The notes: generated by a model not told the origin, from the sequence alone. Positions 7,235 to 16,371 are shown, numbered from the stretch's first letter. The stretch: 22,949 bases of DNA from Deltaproteobacteria bacterium RBG_13_61_14 (GCA_001797815.1 MGQK01000033.1:22840-45788), one strand, 5' to 3'. A program made the numbers and translations.

Positions 7235-9205
7235 CTACTCCTCATATTCGCCCTCTTCACTCGTGGCGTACTCCGGAAACCATTTCTTTTCATCCGCCTC
7301 TTTTCCCAACTCGGTTTGGGAACAGCGCTTGACCAGGGCTTTGTAATAGCGGTCAGCGGCAGCGGGGTCTTTGTATTTAAGCCATGAGCCGGCGTCGCAG
7401 AGCCGGGCCGCGGTTTCGTCCGACTGGTCGGGCATGAGCTGGACCGCGGCCCAGGCATGGTCGGCCGCGAGGTAGCGCCAGTAGCGGCGGTCTTCGACGT
7501 GCTCGGCCGGCGGGCCGGTGTCCGACCCGGGTGGATTGCCGTTGCCGAACAACTCCTCACCTTGTTGGCGCGCGATCTCGAATGCTTTCCAGAAAGACTC
7601 GGCCCGCTCCGCCGCCGGAAGCTTGGAATTGGCGCCGGTGCGGATGGCTGCAATATAGTCATCGAGTGCCTTCTGCAATTCCTCCGGATAGTAAAGCCGA
7701 GCGTCTTTCCAATAACCTTTTCGGGTCAGGCGTTGGGCCAAAAGGCGTGATATCATCCCATCTCCGGGCCCGTGGCTGTCCACATAGGCCTTGAGCTCGT
7801 CGACGCTAAAGTTCTCCTGGGCGACCGTCATCGCCTCCGGCCAATACGCCCCTTGGAGGAGCGCATCCAACGCTTCGGGGTAATGTTTGAGGTTGAATTG
7901 GAGGATACCCAGTTCTCCCCGGATCCGATCCGGTTCTCCAACTCTCTGGACCGGCACGATATAGTAGACATTCTCTTCGTAGTCGGGCCGGCTGTCCTCC
8001 AGGCTGTTTTGAGGCGAGTTCTTCGTCATCAGTCCGGAGAGGATTTGCGCGGCCTCTTCCAGCTTTCCTGCCCTGGTGAAAAGTTTGGCTTGCAGGTAAC
8101 GGGCGATAATCGCATCGGCCGGCGCCCGGTCAATCCAGCGCTGGGCCAGGTCGAATTGGCCGCGGTTGTAAGTCACCCAGGCCAGGCGGTCCGCGCCGGG
8201 TATGTCCTTGATCGCCACGCTCTCCGCCGCTTCCAGCCAGGCCTTGATCTCGTCTTCGACAATCGTCCAGTTGGGACCGCAGCAACAATCCGAGAGAATG
8301 CAGGCGTTGATCACCTGGCGCGAAATCGGATCGGCCGCGGCCTTGCGGATGGCCTCGGGTCCCGCGTTGAAAATCAGCCGCACGGTGATCTGCAGCGAGC
8401 GGGCCGCCCGCCACTCGAACGCGGCATACTGGGTCAGGTAAAGTTTCATGGCCTCGTTGAACTGGCCGCGATCCAGCGCGGCCCGGGCTTGCTCACCGTA
8501 GCTGGCTACGCGGAGGCCCAGCGAGTCCGCGTAGCCGGATTCGGCCAGTGATTGCACTTTCTGATACCACTCCTGCGCCTTGATTGGGTCCCTGCCCATC
8601 CATGAGCGACCGAGCATATACGCCGCCCAGGTGGACCGGTAATGGCGCTTTTCCTCGGGCAGTTTCAAGAGCTTTTCCCAGGCCTCGCCGGCCTTTTCCG
8701 CCTCGCCCCGGTAAAAGGCGATCGCGCCCTGAAAGTACAGGGAGAACTCGGGCGGCAGATTTTCCGAGACCTCCAGCGCTTCGAGCTCTGGCGCCGGTGC
8801 TCCCTCGGGGTGTCTCTCGGTCCAGTTGCGGAGGGCGGACTGGTAGCGGTTCAAGGCCTCGCGCAAGACTTTCTGCTTGGCCAGGAGTTCCTTTTGCTGG
8901 TCCTCGGGAACGGCCATTTTCTTCAGCGCTTCCCCCAGCTCTTTGATGTCGGCCTGATCGGTGTTAAGGACCTCCGGGGGGCTCCATTTAGACTCCCCTA
9001 GCCGGAATTTGGGAGTGACCAGGGAGGTGATCTGGTCAATCTCCTCTCGAAATCGGGCCCGGGGCGCGGCCACGACATCGTCCACGCCTTCCAATTTCAG
9101 CTCCACCGGCAACGGCGGCGCACACGCATAGGAAAGATGCGAAATCAGCATCGCGGCCACGGCGGCTCCGGCCAGGCAGAGCTTAAGGGCTGAGCGGTGA
9201 GACAT
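7235..9205 (-). CDS. Exported TPR-like protein paired with DUF3142
   Basis: I chose the ATG at 9205 (656 residues) because GGAGGTGG stands directly upstream and a signal peptide follows at once; a longer frame from 9280 would lie wholly inside the preceding gene. Residues 1-28 form a signal sequence ending LSYAC; the Cys at 28 could be a lipoprotein attachment site, though the lipobox is imperfect. The rest is helical with TPR-like units, for example around 195-220, 245-262 and further on (GKLEEAAQILSGL, HYPEALDALLQGAYW). An unusual CCCGP segment is at 307-311. The start overlaps the DUF3142 gene by 23 bases. Function is unknown; a periplasmic scaffold or partner of the DUF3142 protein is inferred from coupling alone. 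Confidence 0.7.
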   Translation of the reverse strand: MSHRSALKLCLAGAAVAAMLISHLSYACAPPLPVELKLEGVDDVVAAPRARFREEIDQITSLVTPKFRLGESKWSPPEVLNTDQADIKELGEALKKMAVPEDQQKELLAKQKVLREALNRYQSALRNWTERHPEGAPAPELEALEVSENLPPEFSLYFQGAIAFYRGEAEKAGEAWEKLLKLPEEKRHYRSTWAAYMLGRSWMGRDPIKAQEWYQKVQSLAESGYADSLGLRVASYGEQARAALDRGQFNEAMKLYLTQYAAFEWRAARSLQITVRLIFNAGPEAIRKAAADPISRQVINACILSDCCCGPNWTIVEDEIKAWLEAAESVAIKDIPGADRLAWVTYNRGQFDLAQRWIDRAPADAIIARYLQAKLFTRAGKLEEAAQILSGLMTKNSPQNSLEDSRPDYEENVYYIVPVQRVGEPDRIRGELGILQFNLKHYPEALDALLQGAYWPEAMTVAQENFSVDELKAYVDSHGPGDGMISRLLAQRLTRKGYWKDARLYYPEELQKALDDYIAAIRTGANSKLPAAERAESFWKAFEIARQQGEELFGNGNPPGSDTGPPAEHVEDRRYWRYLAADHAWAAVQLMPDQSDETAARLCDAGSWLKYKDPAAADRYYKALVKRCSQTELGKEADEKKWFPEYATSEEGEYEE

Positions 9206-10475
9206 GCAATTCCACCTCCGTCTCTCGGTCAAAACGTAGCCAGCCGATTGGCTGTCTCTGGTCCGGACCGATTCGGGCAACGGTCGAGCCGGGGATACCG
9301 CGCAAGGCGACCCGGCTCGGCCCTCGCTCGATCAGCCGAAACCCGCTTAGGGCGTCGCCCGCTAAGAGCCGGGCGTTTTGCCAGCTTACCAGAACCTCAA
9401 CTGGAGTCAAAGCCTCGGTCTCACCCTTGTTGACCAAGTCAATATCCACCAGGCCGGGCTCAATGCTTCGCGTCTCGGCCCGGAGTAGCTCGCGCGGCGG
9501 CCGACCGTCCATGACCGCGGCCAGGGTCGGCCAGGGCCAGTTCAGCCGGTCCGAGGGTGTGGGCAGCCGATACCAGATAATGCCCGTCAATTCCTCCGGC
9601 CGGTCCGCGGCCAGCTTGCGGACCAGGGCGGCCATCTGACCCGGGTCCGACTCCACCCTGCGGACCTCGGCCCCGTGCGGCCAGGCCAGGGCCGGGCCCT
9701 CTGCGGAAAAACCGATATATTTTCCCTGTCGGTCGAAAGCCACGAGATAGCTGTAGGTCGGGAGCGCCAGCCGAAAGGGCTTACCGAAGCGCGCCGCTTC
9801 TTTGACCCACTTCCAAGTAACGCTTGGATCGCACAAGGTCAAGGATGTATCCGAATTCTTGGGCGGGGAGAACCAGTGGACCTGGAGCACGTAGCCACCC
9901 GCGGCCTCGATCAGATCTTGAAACTCCCTTTGGTGAAGCCAACTGGGCAAGACCGTAATGGTCACCGGCACCGGCGCGACCTTTGAGCGGATGGCTTCCA
10001 TCCACCAGCGGTAGCCTGAAAGCTTGGACTCGGCGCAGTCGAAGTCGAGTTGAAGTTCCTGGACATCGAGTTGCGCTTCCCGGGCCTCCGCGATGAGCGA
10101 CGCGGCCAGGTCGGTTAACATGGCCAGGGGCTCTCCCTCTTTATCGAACGGCCCCGCATACGCGCCGATGCGGAGCGCCAAGCCGACCGGGATACCGGCC
10201 GAGCGCAGCGCTTCGTAGTCTATCGGGATGCGGACAATAGTCGATTGATGATTCTGCCATGAAACTTCTGCGGCCAGGACCACCATCCCGGAAAGCTTAG
10301 GCGTCGCGGCCTGAACCGCCTGACGGACATTATCGTTCCAGGCCCTTTGCCAGAGGTAAGCTTGCTGCGGTAGGGGTTTTTGCGCGCGGGGGTAGAGGCG
10401 GAGGCCAATCCTCCAACCCAGCGCGATGGCAAGAAAGGCGAGCACAACGAGCGGAATGGCAAGGAGACGCTTCAT
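9183..10475 (-). CDS. DUF3142-containing protein
   Basis: The product has 430 residues with a membrane anchor or signal segment at about 4-20. It then shows the features I associate with DUF3142: a YLWQRAWNDNVRQAV segment near residue 40, LQLDFDC at 141-147 followed by a Ser/Tyr/Trp-rich stretch (KLSGYRWWMEAIR), and VTITVLPSWL. The acidic LDFD end of a strand suggests a TIM-barrel-like or glycosidase-related fold, with a C-terminal beta-rich part from about 320. It overlaps the following TPR-like gene by 23 bases, so the two are translationally linked. The biochemical role of DUF3142 is not known to me. The ATG at 10475 is preceded by AGGAAG at an acceptable though long distance. Confidence 0.75.
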   Translation of the reverse strand: MKRLLAIPLVVLAFLAIALGWRIGLRLYPRAQKPLPQQAYLWQRAWNDNVRQAVQAATPKLSGMVVLAAEVSWQNHQSTIVRIPIDYEALRSAGIPVGLALRIGAYAGPFDKEGEPLAMLTDLAASLIAEAREAQLDVQELQLDFDCAESKLSGYRWWMEAIRSKVAPVPVTITVLPSWLHQREFQDLIEAAGGYVLQVHWFSPPKNSDTSLTLCDPSVTWKWVKEAARFGKPFRLALPTYSYLVAFDRQGKYIGFSAEGPALAWPHGAEVRRVESDPGQMAALVRKLAADRPEELTGIIWYRLPTPSDRLNWPWPTLAAVMDGRPPRELLRAETRSIEPGLVDIDLVNKGETEALTPVEVLVSWQNARLLAGDALSGFRLIERGPSRVALRGIPGSTVARIGPDQRQPIGWLRFDRETEVELHVSPLSP

Positions 10476-10552
10476 TCGCAGGGCGATCTTCCTAATTGGA
10501 ATTGGAGTGAGCAGAGGCCCGGCAATCGATTCCTTAGGAAGAGTTCAGGCTA

Positions 10553-11014
10553 TCACTTCTGCGACCACTTGCACAGGAACTCCCACTGCTCCATGCTCTC
10601 GGTGAGCCGGCCGGCCTGGCGGAGGTTGTGCAAAGATTCTTCCATGCTCAGGTCCAGGAACTCCATGAGCAGCGCGCCGATCACGGTGGCGGTGCGGCCG
10701 ACTCCGCCCTGGCAATGGATCAGGATCGCTTCCTTCCGGGCAAAAGCCTCCTGCACCTTGGCCCGGATCGCCTCCATGTCCTGATCCGAGGGCGCGTGTC
10801 CGTCCAGCAACGGCACGTGGTGAAATTGAAAATGAGCCAGGTGCGAGTCCGGGACCTCCAGAGCCTGCTCGGTCAGGTTGAGGATGTGGCGGATGCCCTG
10901 CTCGCGCAGGAAGGACAAGTCCGCGCCCAGGTTGCCGTAACGGCCGGGCCGGGCCGAGCCGGCGATCTTGCCGTCCAGGTGCCAACTGAATCGAAGCGCT
11001 TTACCGATGTCCAA
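10553..11014 (-). CDS. Dual-specificity protein tyrosine phosphatase
   Basis: The signature HCQGGVGRTAT carries the catalytic Cys101 and Arg107 (CX5R), and Asp71 in VPLLDGHAP fits the general-acid loop. The N-terminal FSWHLDGKIAGSARPGRYG is typical of the small bacterial and CDKN3-like group. It would hydrolyse phospho-Tyr/Ser/Thr or another phosphoester in the cytoplasm. The start is uncertain. I take TTG at 11014 (153 residues), which follows GGAAAGGAAAGGA; a longer in-frame TTG at 11059 would put repeat-derived sequence (TPCPPAS) at the N-terminus. It lies 77 bases ahead of the DUF3142 gene on the same strand, which may mean shared transcription but no shared function is evident. Confidence 0.85.
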   Translation of the reverse strand: MDIGKALRFSWHLDGKIAGSARPGRYGNLGADLSFLREQGIRHILNLTEQALEVPDSHLAHFQFHHVPLLDGHAPSDQDMEAIRAKVQEAFARKEAILIHCQGGVGRTATVIGALLMEFLDLSMEESLHNLRQAGRLTESMEQWEFLCKWSQK

Positions 11015-11051
11015 AGTTCCTTTCCTTTCCCCAAAGGAGGCAGGGGGGCAG

Positions 11052-11091
11052 GGTGTCAAGGTGTCAGGGTGTCAGGGTGTCAAGGTGTGGG
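11052..11091. repeat. Tandem 8-bp repeat, GGTGTCA(A/G)
   Basis: Four full units of GGTGTCAA or GGTGTCAG run from 11052 to 11083, followed by a diverged fifth, GGTGTGGG. The array stands between the GH172 and phosphatase genes and reaches into the possible N-terminal extension of the phosphatase. Confidence 0.7.
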
Positions 11092-11110
11092 ACAGACATT
11101 CCTGTCTGTC
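11091..11110. repeat. 20-bp hairpin palindrome
   Basis: GACAGACA (11091-11098), loop TTCC and TGTCTGTC (11103-11110) form an 8-bp perfect stem. It directly follows the tandem repeat and lies just downstream of the GH172 stop. It lacks a T-tract, so termination would not be of the intrinsic type. I recall similar ACAGACATTCCTGTCTGT elements dispersed in environmental genomes, which makes a mobile REP-like repeat the likelier reading. Confidence 0.55.
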
Positions 11111-11124
11111 AACCGTGAACCATT

Positions 11125-12810
11125 CTACCAGATTTCCCGGTTTTTCAAATCGAGCGCCGGCACATTGTCGGTCGCGCCGGGCGCGGCATACCAATAGCTG
11201 ACCGATTCCATGTCCACTACGGTCTTCTGGTGGTGGAGGAGTTCCAGGTCGAACTGGATGGATTTCTCGAAGGGGATGTCGTCCAGGATTTGCCAGCGGT
11301 ATTGGGAGGTGGTGTCATAGCCGGGCATCAGTTTTGAAACCGGGACCCAGGCCTTGGGGATGAAGAGGGTGGACATCTGAGGGATCACCAGCCACACCCG
11401 CGAGGGCTTGGGCACGCCGTGATAAGCATGGGCAAAGCGGAAGTATTGCACGCACCAGGCATAGCCGAAATAGTCCTCGGTGCCGGTGCCGAAGATGGAA
11501 GGGAAACTCTCGCCGTCCACGTAAACCTTCTCGTCGCCCTCGCCCCACCAGTAATGCTCGAGGTGGTTGCGGACGTTGAGCTCGGTGCCCACGTAGCGGC
11601 CCGGACCGGTGGCGGAGAGCAGGGTGAGGTCGGATTCGGGACGAGTGGAAATGCGCTCCCAACTGCGGTAGCCGGCGTGGAAGTAGAGAGAGTCTTTGCC
11701 CCAATCCCAATCGGCGTGGGTGGCTCTCACTTTAAAATCGGCAGTTTCCCCGGATTGATTAATGATAGTGATTTGAGCGCTGTTTCTGAAGGGCATGACC
11801 CAGCGGCTGGTGAGCTTAACGCTGTTCTCAATTTTTTCCACCGCGAGAGGGAGTGAATTGTAGGGCACTATCCCCGGCGCCGACCCGAAAAATTCTCCAA
11901 GCGGACTTTGCACCTGCGGCTTATCGGCCTCATCAAAGTTGATTTCAAGCAGGGTCTGGCCGATTACATCTTCAAAATTTTTATCAGAGTCGGTCTTAAC
12001 AGCGATGGTTAACTCATAGATAGCCCGGGATCCTGATAAGTCCATGTTAAAAGATTCGCCGGGCTTGAGTTCTTGGAATTTCGACATCTCGCTAATCAGT
12101 ATTGTTTTGGGAAAAGCTGTCTTGGGAATTAGAAGCCGGGAAGAAGTTTCCTCTACTTTATCTATGATAGTCGGCAACTTTTCCCAGGAAAAGGTCTCGA
12201 CCAGGGTTCCTGTAGAGAACGTGCGGACATCCACGTGGTAATACATGAGCGGCGCGGTTTCGCGGTCCTTGCCGTCGGGGAAGGCGACGGTGACTTTGCC
12301 GCCGTTTTGGAAAGGGATGGGGAGGTAAAGGTTGTAGCCGAAGTTGCGCTTGTCCGAAAAGACGGAGGGCAGGCCGCCTTTCAGGCCGTCGAGGAGGTCT
12401 TTGCCTTTGGCCTCGATCACCGGCTCTTCCCCGCCGTCCAGATAAACCCGCCAAATGCGCTTGCCGGCGTTGGCCGACCACATCCGCACGATCGCGCCCG
12501 GGCCTTCCACTTCCGCCATCACCCATTCGGTCCCTCGCGGGCTTTGTTCTTTGCAAAGGTAATTGCCAATATCGCGGTTGGCGAACCAGTCAATTTTCTC
12601 TCCGTCCTCGATCCGGGACTTGCGGTCATAGCTCGAGAACTGGATGAGTCGGGTCCCGGCCGGCGCCTGTCGGGCCAGGCGCGAGAGGTCGGTCATTTCC
12701 TGCAACAGCGACTCCTCGGTGACAACCGGAAAAGAGCCATCCTGGGCCAGGGCCAGCCCGGGCCACGCCAGGCCCGCTGCCACTATCCATCGAATCAGCC
12801 AGGGTTTCAT
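11125..12810 (-). CDS. Secreted GH172 (DUF2961) family glycoside hydrolase
   Basis: The 561-residue protein has a Sec signal peptide (residues 1-22, ending ALA before QDG) and then the DUF2961 double jelly-roll region. Diagnostic segments are VEGPGAIVRMWSAN near 101 and the C-terminal WWGEGDEKVYVDGE followed by FGTGTEDYFGYAW. Glu424 and Glu445 lie 21 residues apart, the same spacing as the two catalytic acids I recall for characterised GH172 enzymes. Those act on alpha-D-arabinofuranosides or difructose dianhydrides. It is expected to work in the periplasm or outside the cell on an oligosaccharide; the substrate here is not known. No transporter or other carbohydrate-active gene is adjacent, so it looks like a single-gene unit with its own promoter. 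Confidence 0.85.
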   Translation of the reverse strand: MKPWLIRWIVAAGLAWPGLALAQDGSFPVVTEESLLQEMTDLSRLARQAPAGTRLIQFSSYDRKSRIEDGEKIDWFANRDIGNYLCKEQSPRGTEWVMAEVEGPGAIVRMWSANAGKRIWRVYLDGGEEPVIEAKGKDLLDGLKGGLPSVFSDKRNFGYNLYLPIPFQNGGKVTVAFPDGKDRETAPLMYYHVDVRTFSTGTLVETFSWEKLPTIIDKVEETSSRLLIPKTAFPKTILISEMSKFQELKPGESFNMDLSGSRAIYELTIAVKTDSDKNFEDVIGQTLLEINFDEADKPQVQSPLGEFFGSAPGIVPYNSLPLAVEKIENSVKLTSRWVMPFRNSAQITIINQSGETADFKVRATHADWDWGKDSLYFHAGYRSWERISTRPESDLTLLSATGPGRYVGTELNVRNHLEHYWWGEGDEKVYVDGESFPSIFGTGTEDYFGYAWCVQYFRFAHAYHGVPKPSRVWLVIPQMSTLFIPKAWVPVSKLMPGYDTTSQYRWQILDDIPFEKSIQFDLELLHHQKTVVDMESVSYWYAAPGATDNVPALDLKNREIW

Positions 12811-12851
12811 TCTTCGGGTCCTTGTTCTAGAGTATTGCTTCAGTTGGTCGC

Positions 12852-12881
12852 ATCATAGCAGAGCCGGCCGGATCGGATCAA
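12852..12881 (-). promoter_or_regulatory. Candidate promoter of the GH172 gene
   Basis: Read on the minus strand, TTGATC (12881-12876) is followed after 18 bases by TATGAT (12857-12852), which is preceded by TGC, giving an extended -10. It sits 42 bases before the GH172 start codon, in the 148-bp divergent gap shared with the RND gene. I saw no equally good promoter facing the RND gene. Confidence 0.5.
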
Positions 12882-12958
12882 GAATTCCGGCGGCATCGGC
12901 TTATGCTAGGATGATTTGACCGGCCGCGACGGCAGAATCATCGGAGGGAAATTAGAAA

Positions 12959-15295
12959 GTGGAACGCTACATCCGCTGGGCGCTCCGGTTCCGGTTCATG
13001 ATCTTGGGTCTGATGGTTTTAATCACCATCGGATCCGGTTTCATCATCTCCCAAGGGGTGATCGCCACCTCGATGACCAACTTCCTGGGCGAGACCCCCA
13101 AATACGCCGACTACCTGGCCCGGGTTAAACAGTTCAGCAACGACGAGATCATCGTCATCGCCTTTGAAGACGATCACCTGCTTTCCCGGCCGAGCCTGGC
13201 CCGGCTGGAAAACGCGGTCCAAGAACTGGGGCGACTGGCCGAGGTCCGCCGGGTGTCCAGCTTGCTGGAAGTGCCTGACCTAAAAGTCAACCAGGGCGCG
13301 CTTTCCTGGGAGACCTATGCGGACAAAGCCCGGCGCGACCCGGCCCGCGCCCCCGAGCTCTTGACCGAGCTCCGCGCCGATCCTTGGGCCGGCGGCCTCC
13401 TGGTCTCGCGGGACGGCCGGCAGGGGAGCGTGATCATCGAGCTGCAACCCGATCCCCTTCGCAGCACCGAAATCTATCCGGCGCTGATCGAACAGGTCAT
13501 GGCGACTTTTGAGCAGGCCGGGTTCGAGCGCGGCCGGCTGCACCGCACCGGCATGATCGCGGTGCTGGCCGAGATCATCAACCAGACCCGGTTCAACATC
13601 GCGCGCCTCTTTCCCATCGTCTGCGGGGTTTTGCTGCTTACCGTGCTCGTTCTCTTCCGCCGCTTGTGGCCGGTGGTCATTACCGCGGTGGTGGCCCTGG
13701 TCGGGGTGATCTGGACCATGGGCTTCGCCGTCGGCCTGTTTAAGAATATCAACTTGTTGATGGCCATGGCCCCGGTCTTCATCATGATCGTTTCTTTCTC
13801 CGACGTCATTCATCTCTGCAGTTCCTATCTCCTGGAACTGGGCAAGGGTCAATCCAAGGACCAAGCTATTTTCAAGTCCGCCTCGGAGGTGGGTCTGGCC
13901 TGCTTCTACACCTCGCTCACCACCTTCGTGGGATTTGCCGCCATCGCCTTCGTGCCCACTCCCATCTCCCGTCAACTGGGGATTGTGCTCGGCTTCGGGG
14001 TGGCGGTGGCGCTCCTGATCGCGTTGACCCTGACCCCCATCCTTTTTTCCCTGATGCCCCAGCCCAAGCCCTGGCGAATCGGGACCACCTCCCGGGTCCA
14101 GGGTCTTCTTGATCGCGCCCTGAGAGTCATCGCCCGGACCGGCCGGCGCTGGCCCAAAGCCACGGCGGCCGTTTTCGCGGTGGTGATCGTGTGGTCCCTG
14201 GCCGGCATCCCCCGCTTTCATTTCGAGACTGATTTTGTCCGGCGTTTTGCCGAGGACAACCCCCTCATGCAGGATGAGCGATATTTCGCCGAACACTTTG
14301 CCGGGACCAACTACCTGGACGTCTTCATCGAGACCCCGGAGCCGGACGGACTGCTCGATCCCCTGCTGTTTGCGAAAGTGGCCGAGTTCCAGCGCGGGCT
14401 CAAGGATTTTCCCGAAGTGGACAAGGCCATCTCCCTGGTGGATGTGATTGAAGTCTTGCATGCGCAAATCCACGCGGGCGATAAGGAAGCCGGCGCTTTG
14501 CCCGACACCCGCCCGGCCCTGTCCGAAGACCTGTTCCTGCTGGAAATGTCGGATGAGGCAGGGCTGGAGCGAATGGTGGATGAGGACCGCCGGACGTTGC
14601 GCCTGGCCGTGCACATTCTGGAGGACGGGGTCCTGGCCTCGTATCGAGCCGGGGAGAAAGTTAGAGCCCGGGCCGAGGAAGTTTTGCCAAGCGACGTCCG
14701 GGTGGAGGTCTTGGGCTTGAATTATCTTCTGGGCGAGTGGTTCGACAAGGTCTGGGCCGGTCAGAAACGGGGCTTGATTTTTTCTTTTCTCGCCATCATG
14801 GCCATGATGGCCTTCATGCTCCGCTCGCTCTCCGCCGGCTTCTGGGCCATGGTTCCCAATGCAATCCCGCTTCTCGCCATCGCCGGCTATATCGGGTGGT
14901 TCTGGGACCAGGCTGACACCGACACGATCATTGTCTTCATGGTGGCCATCGGGATTGCGGTGGACGACACCATCCATTTCCTGATGCGCTATCGTGCGGA
15001 ATTAAATAGGACGGGCAAAGTGCAGGAAGCGGTCGAGCAGACCTTCCATTATTCCGGCCGGGCCATTGTCATGACTTCGGTGATCCTGGTGCTCGGCTTC
15101 GCGCCTTTCGCCCTCTCCGATTACTTCACCACCCGCATCATGGGCACCCTGATGCCCGCGACCCTAGTGATCGCCCTGGCCGCGGACCTGTTCCTGATGC
15201 CGGCCATGATCCATCTCGGCGCTTTCCGCGCCTTGGGCCGGAAGCAGCTCCAAGCCCCTGCAGACCACACCGGTTCCGCCCGCGAGCGCGGATGA
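12959..15295 (+). CDS. RND superfamily / MMPL-type exporter
   Basis: The 778-residue protein shows the duplicated RND layout. A first membrane segment at about 13-32 is followed by a periplasmic domain of about 180 residues, then a group of membrane helices containing the sterol-sensing-like segment VFIMIVSFSDVIHL. The second half repeats this and ends with GIAVDDTIHFLMRYR, a signature of the HAE3/MMPL branch. The size (half of a classical AcrB-type pump) also fits that branch, whose known members move lipids, hopanoids or other hydrophobic molecules. Translation starts at GTG (12959) with GGAGGG ten bases upstream. It overlaps the following flavodoxin/ferredoxin gene by four bases. No membrane-fusion or outer-membrane channel gene accompanies it. 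Confidence 0.88.
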   Translation: MERYIRWALRFRFMILGLMVLITIGSGFIISQGVIATSMTNFLGETPKYADYLARVKQFSNDEIIVIAFEDDHLLSRPSLARLENAVQELGRLAEVRRVSSLLEVPDLKVNQGALSWETYADKARRDPARAPELLTELRADPWAGGLLVSRDGRQGSVIIELQPDPLRSTEIYPALIEQVMATFEQAGFERGRLHRTGMIAVLAEIINQTRFNIARLFPIVCGVLLLTVLVLFRRLWPVVITAVVALVGVIWTMGFAVGLFKNINLLMAMAPVFIMIVSFSDVIHLCSSYLLELGKGQSKDQAIFKSASEVGLACFYTSLTTFVGFAAIAFVPTPISRQLGIVLGFGVAVALLIALTLTPILFSLMPQPKPWRIGTTSRVQGLLDRALRVIARTGRRWPKATAAVFAVVIVWSLAGIPRFHFETDFVRRFAEDNPLMQDERYFAEHFAGTNYLDVFIETPEPDGLLDPLLFAKVAEFQRGLKDFPEVDKAISLVDVIEVLHAQIHAGDKEAGALPDTRPALSEDLFLLEMSDEAGLERMVDEDRRTLRLAVHILEDGVLASYRAGEKVRARAEEVLPSDVRVEVLGLNYLLGEWFDKVWAGQKRGLIFSFLAIMAMMAFMLRSLSAGFWAMVPNAIPLLAIAGYIGWFWDQADTDTIIVFMVAIGIAVDDTIHFLMRYRAELNRTGKVQEAVEQTFHYSGRAIVMTSVILVLGFAPFALSDYFTTRIMGTLMPATLVIALAADLFLMPAMIHLGAFRALGRKQLQAPADHTGSARERG

Positions 15296-16371
15296 TGTTC
15301 CACAACGTCGTCATCTACTTCACCAGCGGCACCGGCAATTCCTATCGCGCCGCGGTCTGGGCCGGCCAAAGAGCGGAAGCGGCCGGGGCCGGGGTTCGCG
15401 TGGTCGGGATCGAGCAAGCCCAGCCGGAAGCGGAGAAGCTCAGCGGAAGCGGGAGCTTGCTGGGAATCGTGATGCCCACCCACGGCTTTATCGCGCCCTG
15501 GCACATGATCAAGTTCGCGGCCCGCCTGCCCCGCGGCCAAGGCGCCCAGGCTTTTTGCATCGCCACCCGGGCCGGGTTAAAGCTGGGACCGGTGTTTACG
15601 CCCGGCATCAGCGGCTCCGGCACCTTCCTCATCGCGCTCCTGCTCGCGCTCAAGGGCTATTCGGTCCGGGGAATCCTCAGCCTGGATATGCCGTCCAACT
15701 GGACCAGCCTGCACCCAGCTTTATCTCCGACCAGCGTGGGAGCCATCATCGCCCGGGCCGAGCCGCGCGTGGCGCAGTTCCTGACCCGGATCCTTTCCGG
15801 CCGGCGGAGCTGGTTCACTATCAGCAACCTTTACGAGCTGCTTTGGGCTGTCCTGCTTTTTCCGGTTTCGCTCGGATATCTGAGCGTGGGCCGGGTCGGG
15901 TTGGCCAAACTGTTCTTCGCTAATTTCCAGTGCAACGGCTGCGGGATCTGCCAGGACAGCTGTTCGCTCCAGGCCGTGCGACTGCGGGGCCGGAAAAAGC
16001 CCTGGCCTTTCTGGAGCTACCACTGCGCCAGCTGCATGCGCTGCATGTCTTATTGCCCGCAACAAGCCATCGAGGCCAGTTGGACCTGGGCCGCGCTCCT
16101 GTTCTGGCTGGGCTCGGCCTCGACCACGACTTACCTACTGGCCCGGGGGAGCGAGTTCGTTCCCGGGCTAGCCCAGCTCGGCGACTCCTGGCTCAAGTGG
16201 ATCCTCTACGCGGTCTATTGCGACGCCGCCTACCCGTTGACCTATTATCTCTTCTACGCGCTGGTCCGGATTCCTCTCCTGAATAAATTTTTCAGCTACA
16301 CCACTCCCACCCGCCTTTACCGGCGTTACCGCGAGCCGCAGACAAAATTGAAAGAACTGGCCAAAAAATAG
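15292..16371 (+). CDS. Flavodoxin/ferredoxin fusion with membrane segments (EFR1-like)
   Basis: The 359-residue protein starts with a flavodoxin-like domain whose phosphate loop TSGTGNS is at 11-17. A hydrophobic stretch at about 181-198 follows, then two ferredoxin clusters: Cys214, 217, 220, 224 (with Ser instead of the usual Pro after the last Cys) and Cys245, 248, 251, 255-Pro. A second hydrophobic part (about 263-285) and a further membrane-like region near 300-325 follow. This is the architecture of EFR1-type proteins with added helices, so it is probably an electron-transfer protein at the inner membrane. The start ATG (15292, with another at 15295) overlaps the RND stop, implying coupled translation. 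Its electron donor and acceptor are unknown. Confidence 0.8.
   Translation: MMFHNVVIYFTSGTGNSYRAAVWAGQRAEAAGAGVRVVGIEQAQPEAEKLSGSGSLLGIVMPTHGFIAPWHMIKFAARLPRGQGAQAFCIATRAGLKLGPVFTPGISGSGTFLIALLLALKGYSVRGILSLDMPSNWTSLHPALSPTSVGAIIARAEPRVAQFLTRILSGRRSWFTISNLYELLWAVLLFPVSLGYLSVGRVGLAKLFFANFQCNGCGICQDSCSLQAVRLRGRKKPWPFWSYHCASCMRCMSYCPQQAIEASWTWAALLFWLGSASTTTYLLARGSEFVPGLAQLGDSWLKWILYAVYCDAAYPLTYYLFYALVRIPLLNKFFSYTTPTRLYRRYREPQTKLKELAKK

Noticed and set aside
11052-11091. Tandem units as a CRISPR array
   Set aside because: Units are 8 bp and contiguous without spacers, and no cas gene is present.
13280-14977. Long open frame on the minus strand (565 codons) inside the RND gene
   Set aside because: It is antisense to a well-supported exporter gene; its composition (rich in Gly, His, Asp, Gln) is the mirror of a high-G+C membrane-protein gene and shows no domain.
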